Source: Thalassobaculum sp965228445
Lineage (GTDB): Bacteria > Pseudomonadota > Alphaproteobacteria > Thalassobaculales > Thalassobaculaceae
Assembly (NCBI GenBank): GCA_965228445.1
Contig: OZ245813.1
Coordinates: forward strand, 1,426,001 to 1,490,000
DNA: 64,000 nt
Direction of reading: 5' to 3'
Shown one piece after another: positions 44,642-53,067 of the stretch (positions are counted from its first letter, which is position 1; each line of letters starts with the position of its first letter). Below the pieces are notes generated by a model, which did no database searches, was not told the origin of the DNA, and worked only from the letters and a program-made list of their open reading frames with translations. The translations under genes and the position numbers were made by a program.

Positions 44642-46483
44642 ATGCCAGTCGACTTTTCGCTGCTGATCCTGCTGCTCAACAACATCTCGATCTTTGTTGT
44701 TCTGATCGTCGGCTATTCGTTCCTCAGCGACTGGCTGCGGGAGGGTGAGCCGCTGACCCGACAGGCGCTTCTGGGCCTGTTCTTCGGTCTGGTCGTCATC
44801 ATCAGCATGCATGTGAAGATCCCCGCGGCCGAGGGCGTGGTCATCGACCAGCGCAATGCGATCATCGTGCTCGCCTCGGCATTCGGCGGCCCGGTCGCCG
44901 GACTGGTTACAACCGTCATGGCGGCCCTGTTCAGAATGCATCTGGGCGGCATCGGCACCTTCGCCGGGATCGTCGGCGCGGTGCTGTCCGCGCTGATCGG
45001 GGCCCTGTTCCACCGTCTCAACTGGCACCGTCGGGGGCCCGGGACCCTGGTGCTGGCCTCCGCCGTCGGCGTGGTGTTCTCCGCGCCGGCGTTCCTACTG
45101 GTCGGCGATCTGCAGACCGGATGGGTGCTGCTTCAGCGAATGGCCGTTCCCTGGGGCGTCGGCATCTTCGTCGGCATTTTGATCGGCAGCCTGCTGCTGC
45201 AGCGCGAGGACCGGCGTCAGGTGGCGGAGCGGGAGAAGCGCATCAGCGAGGACCGCTACCGCACCCTGTTCGACAGTTCAGAAGTGTCGATCTGGACCGA
45301 GGATTCCTCGGCGGTCCACGCGGCCCTCCAGGATCTCCGGAGCCAGGGCGTCGTCGATCTGGCAGACCATCTGGCCCGCCACCCGGATCTGTTGGACACA
45401 CTCGAGGCGAAGACCCGGCTCACTCTTGCCAATCCCGCCGCGCTGCGGCTGTACCGGGTCGGCTCGACCGCGGCGCTGGCCGCGCATCTCCGCCGGATCC
45501 GAACCGCCTCCGCCTCGACCGCCTTCACCGATCAACTACTGGCGATGTGGCGCCAGGAGACCGGGTTCCGTAGCGAAGAAACCCACGTCACCGCCGATGG
45601 CGAGGAGCGGACCGTCATCCTGTCCATGCCGATCCCCACATCGACGGAGGATTTCGCCAGCATCCCGGTCAGCGCCCTCGACATCTCCGACCGCAAGCGC
45701 GCCGAGCGGGGCCGCGACGAGGCTCTGGCCCAGGCAAACCGTGCCAACCAAGCGAAGTCCGACTTCCTCGCCGCCATGAGCCACGAGCTGAGGACGCCGC
45801 TCAACGCGATCCTGGGCTTTTCGGAGATCCTCACGACCGAGGCGTTCGGCCCGCTCGGCAATCCGAGGTACTGCGAGTACGCCCGGCACGTGCACACCAG
45901 CGGCGGGATGCTGCTGGAACTGGTCAACGACATCCTCGACGTGTCCACCATCGAGGCGGGACGCCGCGACCTGACCTTCGTGCCGGTCGAGATCAAGGAC
46001 CTGATCGACGAGGCGGTGATCATCGTCGGCCATCGGCTCGCCGACACGGGAACCAGGCTGCACACCGTCCTGCCGGAGAACCCGACCTCGATCCATGTGG
46101 ACAAGCGGGCGGTGCAGCAGATCCTGATCAACCTGCTGACCAACTCGGTCAAGTTCACCCCGGAGGGCGGTAGCGTGACGGTCACCGCCAGGGCCGACGC
46201 CCGGACCGCCGAGATCGTGGTGGAGGATACCGGCATCGGAATCCCCGCCGACCGCATCGACGAAGTGACGGATTCCTTCGTGCGCGGCGAGACCGACCCG
46301 CACAAGGCCCAGGGCGGCTGGGGCCTCGGACTGTCGATCGCGAAGTCGCTGGTGGAGATGCATGGCGGCGCCCTCACGATCGACAGCATCGTCGGCCAGG
46401 GCACCCGGGTCACCGTCCGGCTGCCCACCCATCCGGACAGCCGGGCCAACGGCCGCACCGGGATCACCCTGGTCAGCGGCTAG
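44642..46483 (+). CDS. LytS-like 5TM sensor histidine kinase
   Basis: This 613-residue kinase has an N-terminal five-helix block at residues 1-185 with the 5TMR-LYT marks LLGLFFGLVVIISMHVKIP and DQRNAIIVLASAFGGPVAG, then FRMHLGGIGTFAGIVGA. A PAS-like segment (about 200-345) follows. HisKA carries MSHELRTPLNAILGFSEIL with His381, and the HATPase domain has QILINLLTNSVKFT, EDTGIGIP and GGWGLGLS. The 5TMR receptor of LytS-type proteins senses cell-envelope or murein signals. No response regulator is adjacent. The leader before it (44474-44641) is AT-richer and contains a GC hairpin near 44576-44609. Confidence 0.9.
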   Translation: MPVDFSLLILLLNNISIFVVLIVGYSFLSDWLREGEPLTRQALLGLFFGLVVIISMHVKIPAAEGVVIDQRNAIIVLASAFGGPVAGLVTTVMAALFRMHLGGIGTFAGIVGAVLSALIGALFHRLNWHRRGPGTLVLASAVGVVFSAPAFLLVGDLQTGWVLLQRMAVPWGVGIFVGILIGSLLLQREDRRQVAEREKRISEDRYRTLFDSSEVSIWTEDSSAVHAALQDLRSQGVVDLADHLARHPDLLDTLEAKTRLTLANPAALRLYRVGSTAALAAHLRRIRTASASTAFTDQLLAMWRQETGFRSEETHVTADGEERTVILSMPIPTSTEDFASIPVSALDISDRKRAERGRDEALAQANRANQAKSDFLAAMSHELRTPLNAILGFSEILTTEAFGPLGNPRYCEYARHVHTSGGMLLELVNDILDVSTIEAGRRDLTFVPVEIKDLIDEAVIIVGHRLADTGTRLHTVLPENPTSIHVDKRAVQQILINLLTNSVKFTPEGGSVTVTARADARTAEIVVEDTGIGIPADRIDEVTDSFVRGETDPHKAQGGWGLGLSIAKSLVEMHGGALTIDSIVGQGTRVTVRLPTHPDSRANGRTGITLVSG

Positions 46484-46612
46484 CGGATCGCGCCGCCCGC
46501 GGTCTAACCTGTTGCAGATAAATCAACGTCACACAGACAGATGTTTCGGTCTGATCGTGACCGGTGCTGGTCGGATAGGATGGCAGCCGAAGCAGCCGAC
46601 CGGAGTCCGCCC

Positions 46613-47164
46613 GTGACCGCAACCGTCATCCTCCTCAACGGTGTCGGCAGTTCCGGCAAGTCGTCCATCGCCCGCGCCCTTCAGGACATCGCCCGCGAGC
46701 CGTTCCTGCATGTGCAGATGGACGCGTTCTTCGACATGCTGCCGGAGTGGTTGATCGACACGCCCCAGGGTGTCCGGTTCGTGCCGCTCGACAGCGCCGG
46801 GACGCCCGAAGTGGCGGTCCACGGCGGCCCCGAGGCCGCAAAGCTGTTCTTCGCCATTCCCGCGGCGGCCGCAACGCTGGCGCAGGCCGGGAACAACCTG
46901 ATCATTGACGACGTGATCCTGCGCGACGGTCTGGCGGACTACGAACGCCACCTGGCCCGGTTCCGGTTTCACACGGTCCGAGTATACGCGCCTCTGGAGG
47001 TTCTCGAGGCGCGGGAGGCGGCACGCGGCGACCGGCGTCTCGGCCTGGCCCGCTGGCAGATCTCCCGCGTTCATGCGGGCAAGAGCTACGATCTGCAGGT
47101 CGATACCGCCGGGCAGAGCGCGAGAGACGCCGCCCGGCAGATCTGCGAGACCTTCGGACTGTAG
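46613..47164 (+). CDS. Chloramphenicol phosphotransferase-like P-loop kinase
   Basis: This 183-residue P-loop protein has Walker A NGVGSSGKSS at residues 9-18 and VQMDAFFDMLP (DxD-like acid) near 38-48. NLIIDDVILRDGLADYERHL and VRVYAPLEVLEAREAARGDR carry the lid arginines, and LGLARWQISRVH follows. This is the pattern of the CPT family, small antibiotic or small-molecule kinases. GTG 46613 has GGAG eight bases upstream; an ATG at 46580 would add 11 residues. It is not evidence of chloramphenicol resistance; most relatives have unknown substrates. Confidence 0.75.
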   Translation: MTATVILLNGVGSSGKSSIARALQDIAREPFLHVQMDAFFDMLPEWLIDTPQGVRFVPLDSAGTPEVAVHGGPEAAKLFFAIPAAAATLAQAGNNLIIDDVILRDGLADYERHLARFRFHTVRVYAPLEVLEAREAARGDRRLGLARWQISRVHAGKSYDLQVDTAGQSARDAARQICETFGL

Positions 47165-47223
47165 GCCACGACCGGGCCGGCAGGGTCACATGACCGGAGA
47201 TCGCCGTCCGATCGTGTGGTGCC

Positions 47224-48675
47224 TCAGGCCCGTCCCTGCCGCAGCGCCCGGCCGGAGCGCTCGCCGGTGCACCGGCCCTCGGCCCAGACGACGCGCCCGT
47301 TGACGATCACCGTGTCGATGCCGGCCGCCGGGGTCATCGGATCCTCGAAGGTGGCGCTGTCGATGATGTCGCGGGCGTCGAAAACGCAGAGATCGGCGAA
47401 CTTGCCCTCGGCCACCTCGCCCCGGTCCTTCAGGCCGAACTCCTCGGCGGAGAGCGAGGTCATGCGGCGCACCGCCTCTTCCAGCGGGAACAGGCCGAGA
47501 TCGCGGGAGTAATGCCCCAGAATGCGCGGGAAGGTGCCCCAAAGGCGCGGATGCGGGAACTCGTCGTGGGGCAGCCCGTCGGAGCCGAACATCGCGTTGG
47601 GATAGGACAGGATGCGCTGCACATCGTCCTCGTCCATGGAGAAGTAGATGGCGCCGGCCGGCTGCAGCCGCTCGGCCGCCTCGTACACGTCGATGCCCCA
47701 CTCGTCGGCGATGTCCTTCAGATCCCGCCCCTTGTGCTCCGGATGCGGTACCGACCATGTCACCATCACCCGGTTGGAGAAGGCGATGCTGTCCGCCTTC
47801 AGCACGGTGGAAGAGGCATGATACGGGTACACGTCCAGGCCGATCTTCTGGCTCTTGCGGTAGCGGTCGAACAGCGCCAGCGTTTCCTTGGAGCGTCCGA
47901 AATTGTCCTTCCCGTGCACCTTGTGGTGGGAAACGATCACCGGCACGCCGGCCTCGCGACCGATCAGGAACGTCTCCTCCAGGCTCTTCACCACGTCGGC
48001 GCCCTCGTTGCGCATATGGGTGACGTAGCGCCCGCCATGGGTCTTCAGCGCCCGGGCGATCTCGATCACCTCCTCGGTCGGCGCCTTCTCCGACGGCGCG
48101 TAGAACAGGCCGGTGGACAGACCGCAGGCGCCGGCGTCGAGGGACTCCTCCAACTTGCCGCGCATGGTCTTGATCTCGTCCGCGCGCGCCGCCCGGTAGA
48201 CATCGTCCATCGCCCCGACCCGCAGGGTCGAGTGACCGACCAGGAAGGCGGCGTTCACGCTGGCCGGCGCATCGTCGATCGCCGACAGAAAGGCGTCGAA
48301 GGTGCCGTATTTCCACCACTCCTCGGTTCCGAGCAGATCGAGCGGCGGCGGCGGACGGCGGTCCATCACCAGCGGAGCCAGGGAGATGCCGCAGTTGCCG
48401 ACGACCACGCTGGTCACGCCCTGGCTGACCTTCATGTCCATGGTCGGCTTCGACAGAAGCGCCCGGTCGTCATGGGTGTGCACATCGACGAATCCGGGCG
48501 CGACGATCCGGCCGGTGACGTCGATCTCCTTGCCGGCCTGCATGGTGGACAGGTCGCCGACGGCGACGATCCGGTCGTCGGTGATCGCAACGTCGGCCCG
48601 CACCCGCGCGGCTCCGGTCCCGTCGATCACCTCGCCCCCGCTGAGTTTCAGGTCGCAGCGTTCCAATCCGGCCAT
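47224..48675 (-). CDS. N-acyl-D-amino-acid deacylase (D-aminoacylase) family
   Basis: This 483-residue amidohydrolase-superfamily enzyme has the N-terminal beta-sandwich (LKLSGGEVIDGTGAARV) and metal motif DVHTHDD with His66 and His68. Cys95 in NCGIS is the family's bridging ligand in place of a carbamylated Lys. VSHHKVHGK contributes further ligands, and the catalytic Asp is in FGSDGLPHDEFPHP. The C-terminal half of the sandwich ends with AGIDTVIVNGRVVWAEG. It frees D-amino acids from N-acyl forms, or acts on related carbamoyl compounds. The ATG at 48675 has GAGGAG six bases upstream. Confidence 0.88.
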   Translation of the reverse strand: MAGLERCDLKLSGGEVIDGTGAARVRADVAITDDRIVAVGDLSTMQAGKEIDVTGRIVAPGFVDVHTHDDRALLSKPTMDMKVSQGVTSVVVGNCGISLAPLVMDRRPPPPLDLLGTEEWWKYGTFDAFLSAIDDAPASVNAAFLVGHSTLRVGAMDDVYRAARADEIKTMRGKLEESLDAGACGLSTGLFYAPSEKAPTEEVIEIARALKTHGGRYVTHMRNEGADVVKSLEETFLIGREAGVPVIVSHHKVHGKDNFGRSKETLALFDRYRKSQKIGLDVYPYHASSTVLKADSIAFSNRVMVTWSVPHPEHKGRDLKDIADEWGIDVYEAAERLQPAGAIYFSMDEDDVQRILSYPNAMFGSDGLPHDEFPHPRLWGTFPRILGHYSRDLGLFPLEEAVRRMTSLSAEEFGLKDRGEVAEGKFADLCVFDARDIIDSATFEDPMTPAAGIDTVIVNGRVVWAEGRCTGERSGRALRQGRA

Positions 48676-48813
48676 CGTCATCTCCTCATCTCGCAGGCCC
48701 CGATCGCAGCCCGCGCCTGCGGTGAAGTCAAGGTGGCGTGATCGCCCAGTTGATCCGACCGGTCCCACCCCCACCTCACATAGACCTGCATTCCCCGGCC
48801 GAGAGGACTTCCG

Positions 48814-49959
48814 ATGCATCCGACCCGCACGCTGCTGCTTGCCCTTCCCTTACTCGCCGCGCTGCCCGGCCTAGCCGCCGCGCAGGAGACGGAACGGGCA
48901 CAGGCCTGCAGCCTGACCGCGGAAGCAAGAGTGTCCGGCCTGGACCATCCCTGGGGCGTCACCTTCCTGCCGGAGGGCAATGCGGTGGTCACCGAGAGGA
49001 ACGGTACGCTCTGGCTGGTCGACCCGCAGACCGGCGAGAAGACGGCGATCGAGGGCGCGCCCGCGGTGCGGGCATCCGGCCAGGGCGGTCTGCTCGACGT
49101 GGTCGCGCATCCGGACTTCGCCGACAATCGCCGGCTCTATTTCTCCTACTCGGAGCGGCGCGGCGACGGGCTCACCGGCACCGCGATCGCCCACGGCACC
49201 CTGACCGCCGACGCCGCGCGCCTCGACGGCATCACCCAGATCTTCTCGATGTCGCTGGCGACCGACACGACCCGCCATTTCGGCTCGCGGATCGTCTTCA
49301 AGGGCGACGGCACATTATGGTTCACCATCGGCGACCGGGGCGACCGCCCGCGCGCCCAGAATCCCAACGACCATGCCGGCTCGGTCCTGCGGATCGCCGA
49401 GGATGGGAGCATCCCGGCCGACAATCCCTTTGCCGACGGCCGCGACGGCGCCCGCGAGATCTGGTCCTTCGGCCACCGCAATCCGCAGGGCGCCGCCCGC
49501 CATCCGGAGACCGGTGACCTGTGGACCGTGGAGCACGGCGCGCGCGGCGGCGATGAGATCAACCGGCCGGAACCCGGCCGGAACTACGGCTGGCCGACGA
49601 TCTCCTACGGCCGCCACTATCACGGCGGTCAGATCGGCGTCGGCACCGCGGCGGAGGGCCTGGAGCAGCCGGTGTATTACTGGGATCCCTCGATCGCCCC
49701 GTCGGGGCTCGCCATCGTGACCGGCGACCTGTTCCCGGCCTGGCGCGGCGACATGCTGGTCGGCGCGCTCAAGGACCGGCTGCTGGTGCGCCTCGACATG
49801 GAGAACGGCGAGGTGGTCGGCGAGGAGCGGCTGTTCGAGGATCGCTTCGGTCGGATCCGCGACGTCCGGATGGGACCGGACGGCGCGATCTGGCTGCTGA
49901 CCGACGAGAGCGACGGCGCGCTGATCCGCATCGCGCCGACCGACGGACGCTGCGGCTAG
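48814..49959 (+). CDS. Exported PQQ-dependent sugar dehydrogenase family protein
   Basis: This 381-residue periplasmic six-bladed beta-propeller has a signal peptide at 1-23 (ending GLAAA). GLDHPWGVTFLPEGNAVVTERNG starts blade 1, and GGLLDVVAHPDF follows. HRNPQGAARHPETGDLWTVEHGARGGDEINRP and NYGWPTISYGRHY complete the soluble aldose dehydrogenase (YliI/Asd) pattern. Such enzymes oxidise aldoses in the periplasm with PQQ. No PQQ biosynthesis genes are in the window. A hairpin follows the stop. Confidence 0.88.
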   Translation: MHPTRTLLLALPLLAALPGLAAAQETERAQACSLTAEARVSGLDHPWGVTFLPEGNAVVTERNGTLWLVDPQTGEKTAIEGAPAVRASGQGGLLDVVAHPDFADNRRLYFSYSERRGDGLTGTAIAHGTLTADAARLDGITQIFSMSLATDTTRHFGSRIVFKGDGTLWFTIGDRGDRPRAQNPNDHAGSVLRIAEDGSIPADNPFADGRDGAREIWSFGHRNPQGAARHPETGDLWTVEHGARGGDEINRPEPGRNYGWPTISYGRHYHGGQIGVGTAAEGLEQPVYYWDPSIAPSGLAIVTGDLFPAWRGDMLVGALKDRLLVRLDMENGEVVGEERLFEDRFGRIRDVRMGPDGAIWLLTDESDGALIRIAPTDGRCG

Positions 49960-49966
49960 AGCAAAT

Positions 49967-49994
49967 CACGATCAGATGCTCCCATCTGATCGTG
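49967..49994. terminator. Hairpin between convergent genes, repeat-derived
   Basis: CACGATCAGATG at 49967-49978 pairs perfectly with CATCTGATCGTG at 49983-49994 over a four-base loop, flanked by A-rich and T-rich sides. It sits between the convergent sugar dehydrogenase and exported unknown and can end both transcripts. A half copy (AAATCACGATCAG) recurs at about 62455-62467, so the stem belongs to a dispersed repeat. Confidence 0.65.
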
Positions 49995-50049
49995 TGAATT
50001 TGCCTTGTCTTTACCAGGCTAGACCGCGGACGGGCCGCTCTGGCGCCGG

Positions 50050-51075
50050 CTACTTCCGACCAGCGATGACCGCCACCTGATTGAGGAAGGTCGCATCGGC
50101 GGTCTGGGCAACCTGGAGCGTCTCGCCGATATGGCTGACCGCGATCATGTTGCCCGAGGCATGCGGGAAGAAGGTCAGCACCTCATACGCCGACTTTCCG
50201 TTGCCGACATCGGTGCAGGACAGCTCCACATGGGGCAGGACGGTCTCCGTGCCCGGCATGATCCGCAGATCGGCCTCCGAACTGAGCTGGCCCTTGCAGC
50301 TCGGCGCCTTCAGCTTGGTCAGTTCGGCCCGCAGTTCCTCCTCACTGTGCTTGCCGCCCACCGACTGGACCAGACCGAGCCCGCGCTCGATCCGCCAGAC
50401 CAGCGCAGCGTTCCAGCGCTTCATGGCCTGGTCGACATCCTTGGGAATGCCGAACTGGTCCTGCGGCAGCTCGTTCAGCACGCGCCAGGCGAAGGCCTGC
50501 GGCTGCAGCTTGAACAGATCCTGACCCTGGACCTTGGCGACCTTCTCGCGCGCCTCGGCGGCCTTCTTGCCGTCCTGCACGCCCGATTTCACCTGCCGGA
50601 CGCACTCCTCCATGACGCCGAACGCCTTGGCGGTGCCCTTCAGCGGGAACTTCAGGGTGCCGAAGAAACCGGTCACCGTGGCGACATTGCCCGCCTTGAA
50701 GGCCTGCACCAGTTCCGGGCGGTCGTTCATCAGCGTGCCGAGCGTGTCCTTGCTCACCACCTGGAAGGCGCCGCTGACCTCGGGGCCGTTATCGACCTGG
50801 ATCGTGACCTTGGCGGCCTGGCCGGGTTCCAGCGACCAGGTCTTGTTGATCAGATAGACCTCGTACGTGCCGTTCGCCGCCAGACCGAATCCGAGATCCG
50901 TCTCGCTCTCGTAATCGCCGACGATGGCGCAGCGCTGGAACTGGCCTTCCTTGGAGATATAGGCGTCACCCTGCCAGATTCCGCTCTGGAACGCGGCCGA
51001 GGCCGGTGCGGCGATCGAAAGGGTCAAAGCGGCAACGACGGCGGCAACCGTCGAAATCGAACGAAGTGCGGTCAT
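50050..51075 (-). CDS. Exported hypothetical protein
   Basis: This 341-residue protein has a Sec signal peptide (about 1-28, MTALRSISTVAAVVAALTLS..., ending ASAA). A mature domain opens with CAIVGDYESETDLGFGLAANGTYEVYLINKTW, then SLEPGQAAKVTIQVDNGPEVSG, a beta-rich pattern seen in several alphaproteobacterial exported proteins. A Lys/Glu-rich helix near 190 (QDGKKAAEAREKVAKVQGQ) separates it from a second half with two cysteines (PSCKGQLS and SCTDVG). It is periplasmic by signal. I do not recognise the function. Confidence 0.6.
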   Translation of the reverse strand: MTALRSISTVAAVVAALTLSIAAPASAAFQSGIWQGDAYISKEGQFQRCAIVGDYESETDLGFGLAANGTYEVYLINKTWSLEPGQAAKVTIQVDNGPEVSGAFQVVSKDTLGTLMNDRPELVQAFKAGNVATVTGFFGTLKFPLKGTAKAFGVMEECVRQVKSGVQDGKKAAEAREKVAKVQGQDLFKLQPQAFAWRVLNELPQDQFGIPKDVDQAMKRWNAALVWRIERGLGLVQSVGGKHSEEELRAELTKLKAPSCKGQLSSEADLRIMPGTETVLPHVELSCTDVGNGKSAYEVLTFFPHASGNMIAVSHIGETLQVAQTADATFLNQVAVIAGRK

Positions 51076-51235
51076 TCATCGGCTCCCGGCCGGTGGCAAT
51101 GTCCCCTGCCCTAGCGCGTAACGGGGTGCGGGCTCAAGGGTCGCCCAACAGAACCGCAAGATCGTGACGGATCTAGGGCAGCGCAAGAGGGCCGGCGACG
51201 GTCGCGGCAGCGATTCCCCCGGCAAGGCCGGCGGA

Positions 51236-51679
51236 TCACTGCTGCTGGGCGTCCACTGCGGCGACGGTCTGGGTCAGAACGGCCTGCAGGGCGTCGGTCA
51301 CGTCGCCGCCGGCGCGCTGGCGCAGGGCGACCTCCGCCCGGCGCCAGTGCGGCCGGGCCAGCGCCAGCAGGTCGCGGCCCGCAGCGGTCAGCTCCACCGA
51401 CCGGGTCCGCCGGTCCACTCCGTCGGCCAGCCGCACCCAGCCGGCGTCCCGCAGCGGCGCGAGGTTGCGGGTCAGGGTCGTGCGGTCGAGATCCAGCCGG
51501 TCGGCGAGATCGGTCACCGAGGGGCGGTCCATCCGGTCGATGGTGGAGAGCAGCCCGTACTGGGTCACCTTCAATCCGGTTTCCTTCAGCGCCTCGTCGT
51601 AATACTGGGTGAGCCGGCGCGCCGCGCCGCGCACCAGCGAGCAGGTACAGGCCAAACCGGTTTCGTCACTAAGGACCAT
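51236..51679 (-). CDS. MarR family transcriptional regulator
   Basis: This 147-residue winged-helix regulator has the helix-turn-helix VTQYGLLSTIDRMDRPSVTDLADRL and recognition helix LDRTTLTRNLAPLRDAGWV, followed by the wing DRRTRSVELTAAG. The ATG at 51679 is the best start; an upstream extension crosses the promoter. It is divergent from an MFS exporter with a 26-base palindrome between them. It probably represses one or both genes and is released by a small ligand. Confidence 0.9.
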   Translation of the reverse strand: MVLSDETGLACTCSLVRGAARRLTQYYDEALKETGLKVTQYGLLSTIDRMDRPSVTDLADRLDLDRTTLTRNLAPLRDAGWVRLADGVDRRTRSVELTAAGRDLLALARPHWRRAEVALRQRAGGDVTDALQAVLTQTVAAVDAQQQ

Positions 51680-51703
51680 CAGAGCACGTCGATTGACAAT
51701 TGA

Positions 51704-51729
51704 GTGCAGGTACACGAGTGTAGCTGCAC
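51704..51729. promoter_or_regulatory. Palindromic operator of the MarR regulator
   Basis: GTGCAGGTACAC (51704-51715), GA, then GTGTAGCTGCAC (51718-51729) is a 26-base inverted repeat with one mismatched pair of 12. It lies between the marR-type and MFS genes, next to TTGACA (51693-51698), a good -35 on the plus strand. A repressor bound here would cover both divergent promoters. Confidence 0.8.
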
Positions 51730-51780
51730 GGATACTATCACACCCCTCGTTTCCGGCCAACCACCCTTCCGGAGTCTGCC

Positions 51781-53010
51781 ATGTCGTCCCTCGCCCAACC
51801 CTCCTCGCCGAGCTGGAGGACGCCCGTCGTGGTGATCGTCGCCGGTTGCCTGATCGCCATGATCGGCTTCGGCATCCGCTCGGCCTTCGGCCTTTTCCTG
51901 GAGCCGATGACCGTCGCCAAGGGCTGGGACCGCGAGACCTTCGGCCTCGCCATGGCGATCCAGAACCTGCTGTGGGGCATCGGCGTGCCGGTGGCGGGCA
52001 TGATCGCCGACAAGTTCGGACCCGCGCGGGTGCTCGCGGTCGGCGCGGTGATCTACACGGTCGGTGTCTGGGGCATGGCGATGGCCGACAGCTCGTTCGA
52101 GCTGCATCTGTTCGGCGGCGTGCTGACCGGCATCGGTGTCGCCTTCACCGCATTCTCGCTGGCCATGGCCGCGATGGCCAAGGTGGTGGGGCCGGAGCGC
52201 CGGTCGCTGGCCCTCGGCCTCGGCACCGCCTCGGGCTCGTTCGGCCAGGTCGTGTTCTCGCCGCTGGGCCAGGGCTTCATCGGCGCCTATGGCTGGGAAA
52301 CCGCGCTGCTCATGCTGGCGGCCTCCGCCCTCTTTATCATCCCGCTCGCCTTCATCCTGCCGTCGAGCACGGTCGCCAAGGGCGAGGTGCCGAGCGAGCA
52401 GACCTTCCGTCAGGCCATGGCCGAGGCCGGCGCCCATCGCGGCTACATCCTGCTGACGATCGGCTTCTTCGTCTGCGGCTTCCACGTCGCCTTCATCACC
52501 GTGCACTTCCCGTCCTATGTGCGCGATCTCGGCCTCGACCCGACGGTCGGCGCCTATGCGCTGGCCCTGGTCGGGCTGTTCAACATCGTCGGCTCCTTCG
52601 CCTCCGGCATGGCCGGCCAGCGCTGGAGCAAGAAGGTCGGGCTCAGCACGATCTACTTCGCCCGCGCCATCGTCATCGCCGCCCTGCTGATGGCGCCGAA
52701 GACCGAGCTGACGATCTATCTTTTCGCCGGAGCGATGGGCGTGCTCTGGCTGTCCACCGTGCCGCTGACCACCGGCATCGTCGCCCAGGTCTTCGGCGTG
52801 CGCTACATGGCGACCCTGTTCGGCTTCGTGTTCCTGAGCCACCAGCTCGGCTCCTTCGCCGGGATCTGGCTCGGCGGCTACCTGTACGACACGGTCGGCA
52901 GCTATGACGGCGTGTGGTGGGCCGGCGTCGCCCTGGGCATCGCGGCGGCGGTCATCCACCTGCCGATCAACGAGAAGCCGCTGGCAAGGCTCACCCCGGT
53001 CACCGCCTGA
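51781..53010 (+). CDS. MFS transporter
   Basis: This 409-residue 12-helix major facilitator transporter has the N-terminal GFGIRSAFGLFLEP motif and a cytoplasmic loop ADKFGPARVLAVG (the GxxxDRxGxR-like motif between helices 2 and 3). The layout resembles the oxalate/formate and monocarboxylate-type MFS branch. It is divergent from a MarR regulator, so it is likely induced by the compound it moves. The substrate is unknown. Confidence 0.88.
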   Translation: MSSLAQPSSPSWRTPVVVIVAGCLIAMIGFGIRSAFGLFLEPMTVAKGWDRETFGLAMAIQNLLWGIGVPVAGMIADKFGPARVLAVGAVIYTVGVWGMAMADSSFELHLFGGVLTGIGVAFTAFSLAMAAMAKVVGPERRSLALGLGTASGSFGQVVFSPLGQGFIGAYGWETALLMLAASALFIIPLAFILPSSTVAKGEVPSEQTFRQAMAEAGAHRGYILLTIGFFVCGFHVAFITVHFPSYVRDLGLDPTVGAYALALVGLFNIVGSFASGMAGQRWSKKVGLSTIYFARAIVIAALLMAPKTELTIYLFAGAMGVLWLSTVPLTTGIVAQVFGVRYMATLFGFVFLSHQLGSFAGIWLGGYLYDTVGSYDGVWWAGVALGIAAAVIHLPINEKPLARLTPVTA

Positions 53011-53034
53011 CCCACACACGGGGGTGGACAAATC

Positions 53035-53067
53035 CGACATGGACGGCGAATACCACCGTCCATGTCG
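53035..53067. promoter_or_regulatory. Hairpin enclosing the lpxL start codon
   Basis: CGACATGGACGG at 53035-53046 and its perfect complement at 53056-53067 can form a 12-pair stem with a 9-base loop. The acyltransferase ATG (53062-53064) and the only purine-rich candidate ribosome site (GGACGG) lie inside the stem. The stem could therefore hold translation down or respond to an RNA-level signal. No T-run follows, so it is unlikely to be a terminator of the MFS gene. Confidence 0.55.

Noticed and set aside
46613..47164. Chloramphenicol resistance gene
   Set aside because: The P-loop and CPT-like layout do not prove chloramphenicol kinase activity; the gene has host-like composition and no mobile element.
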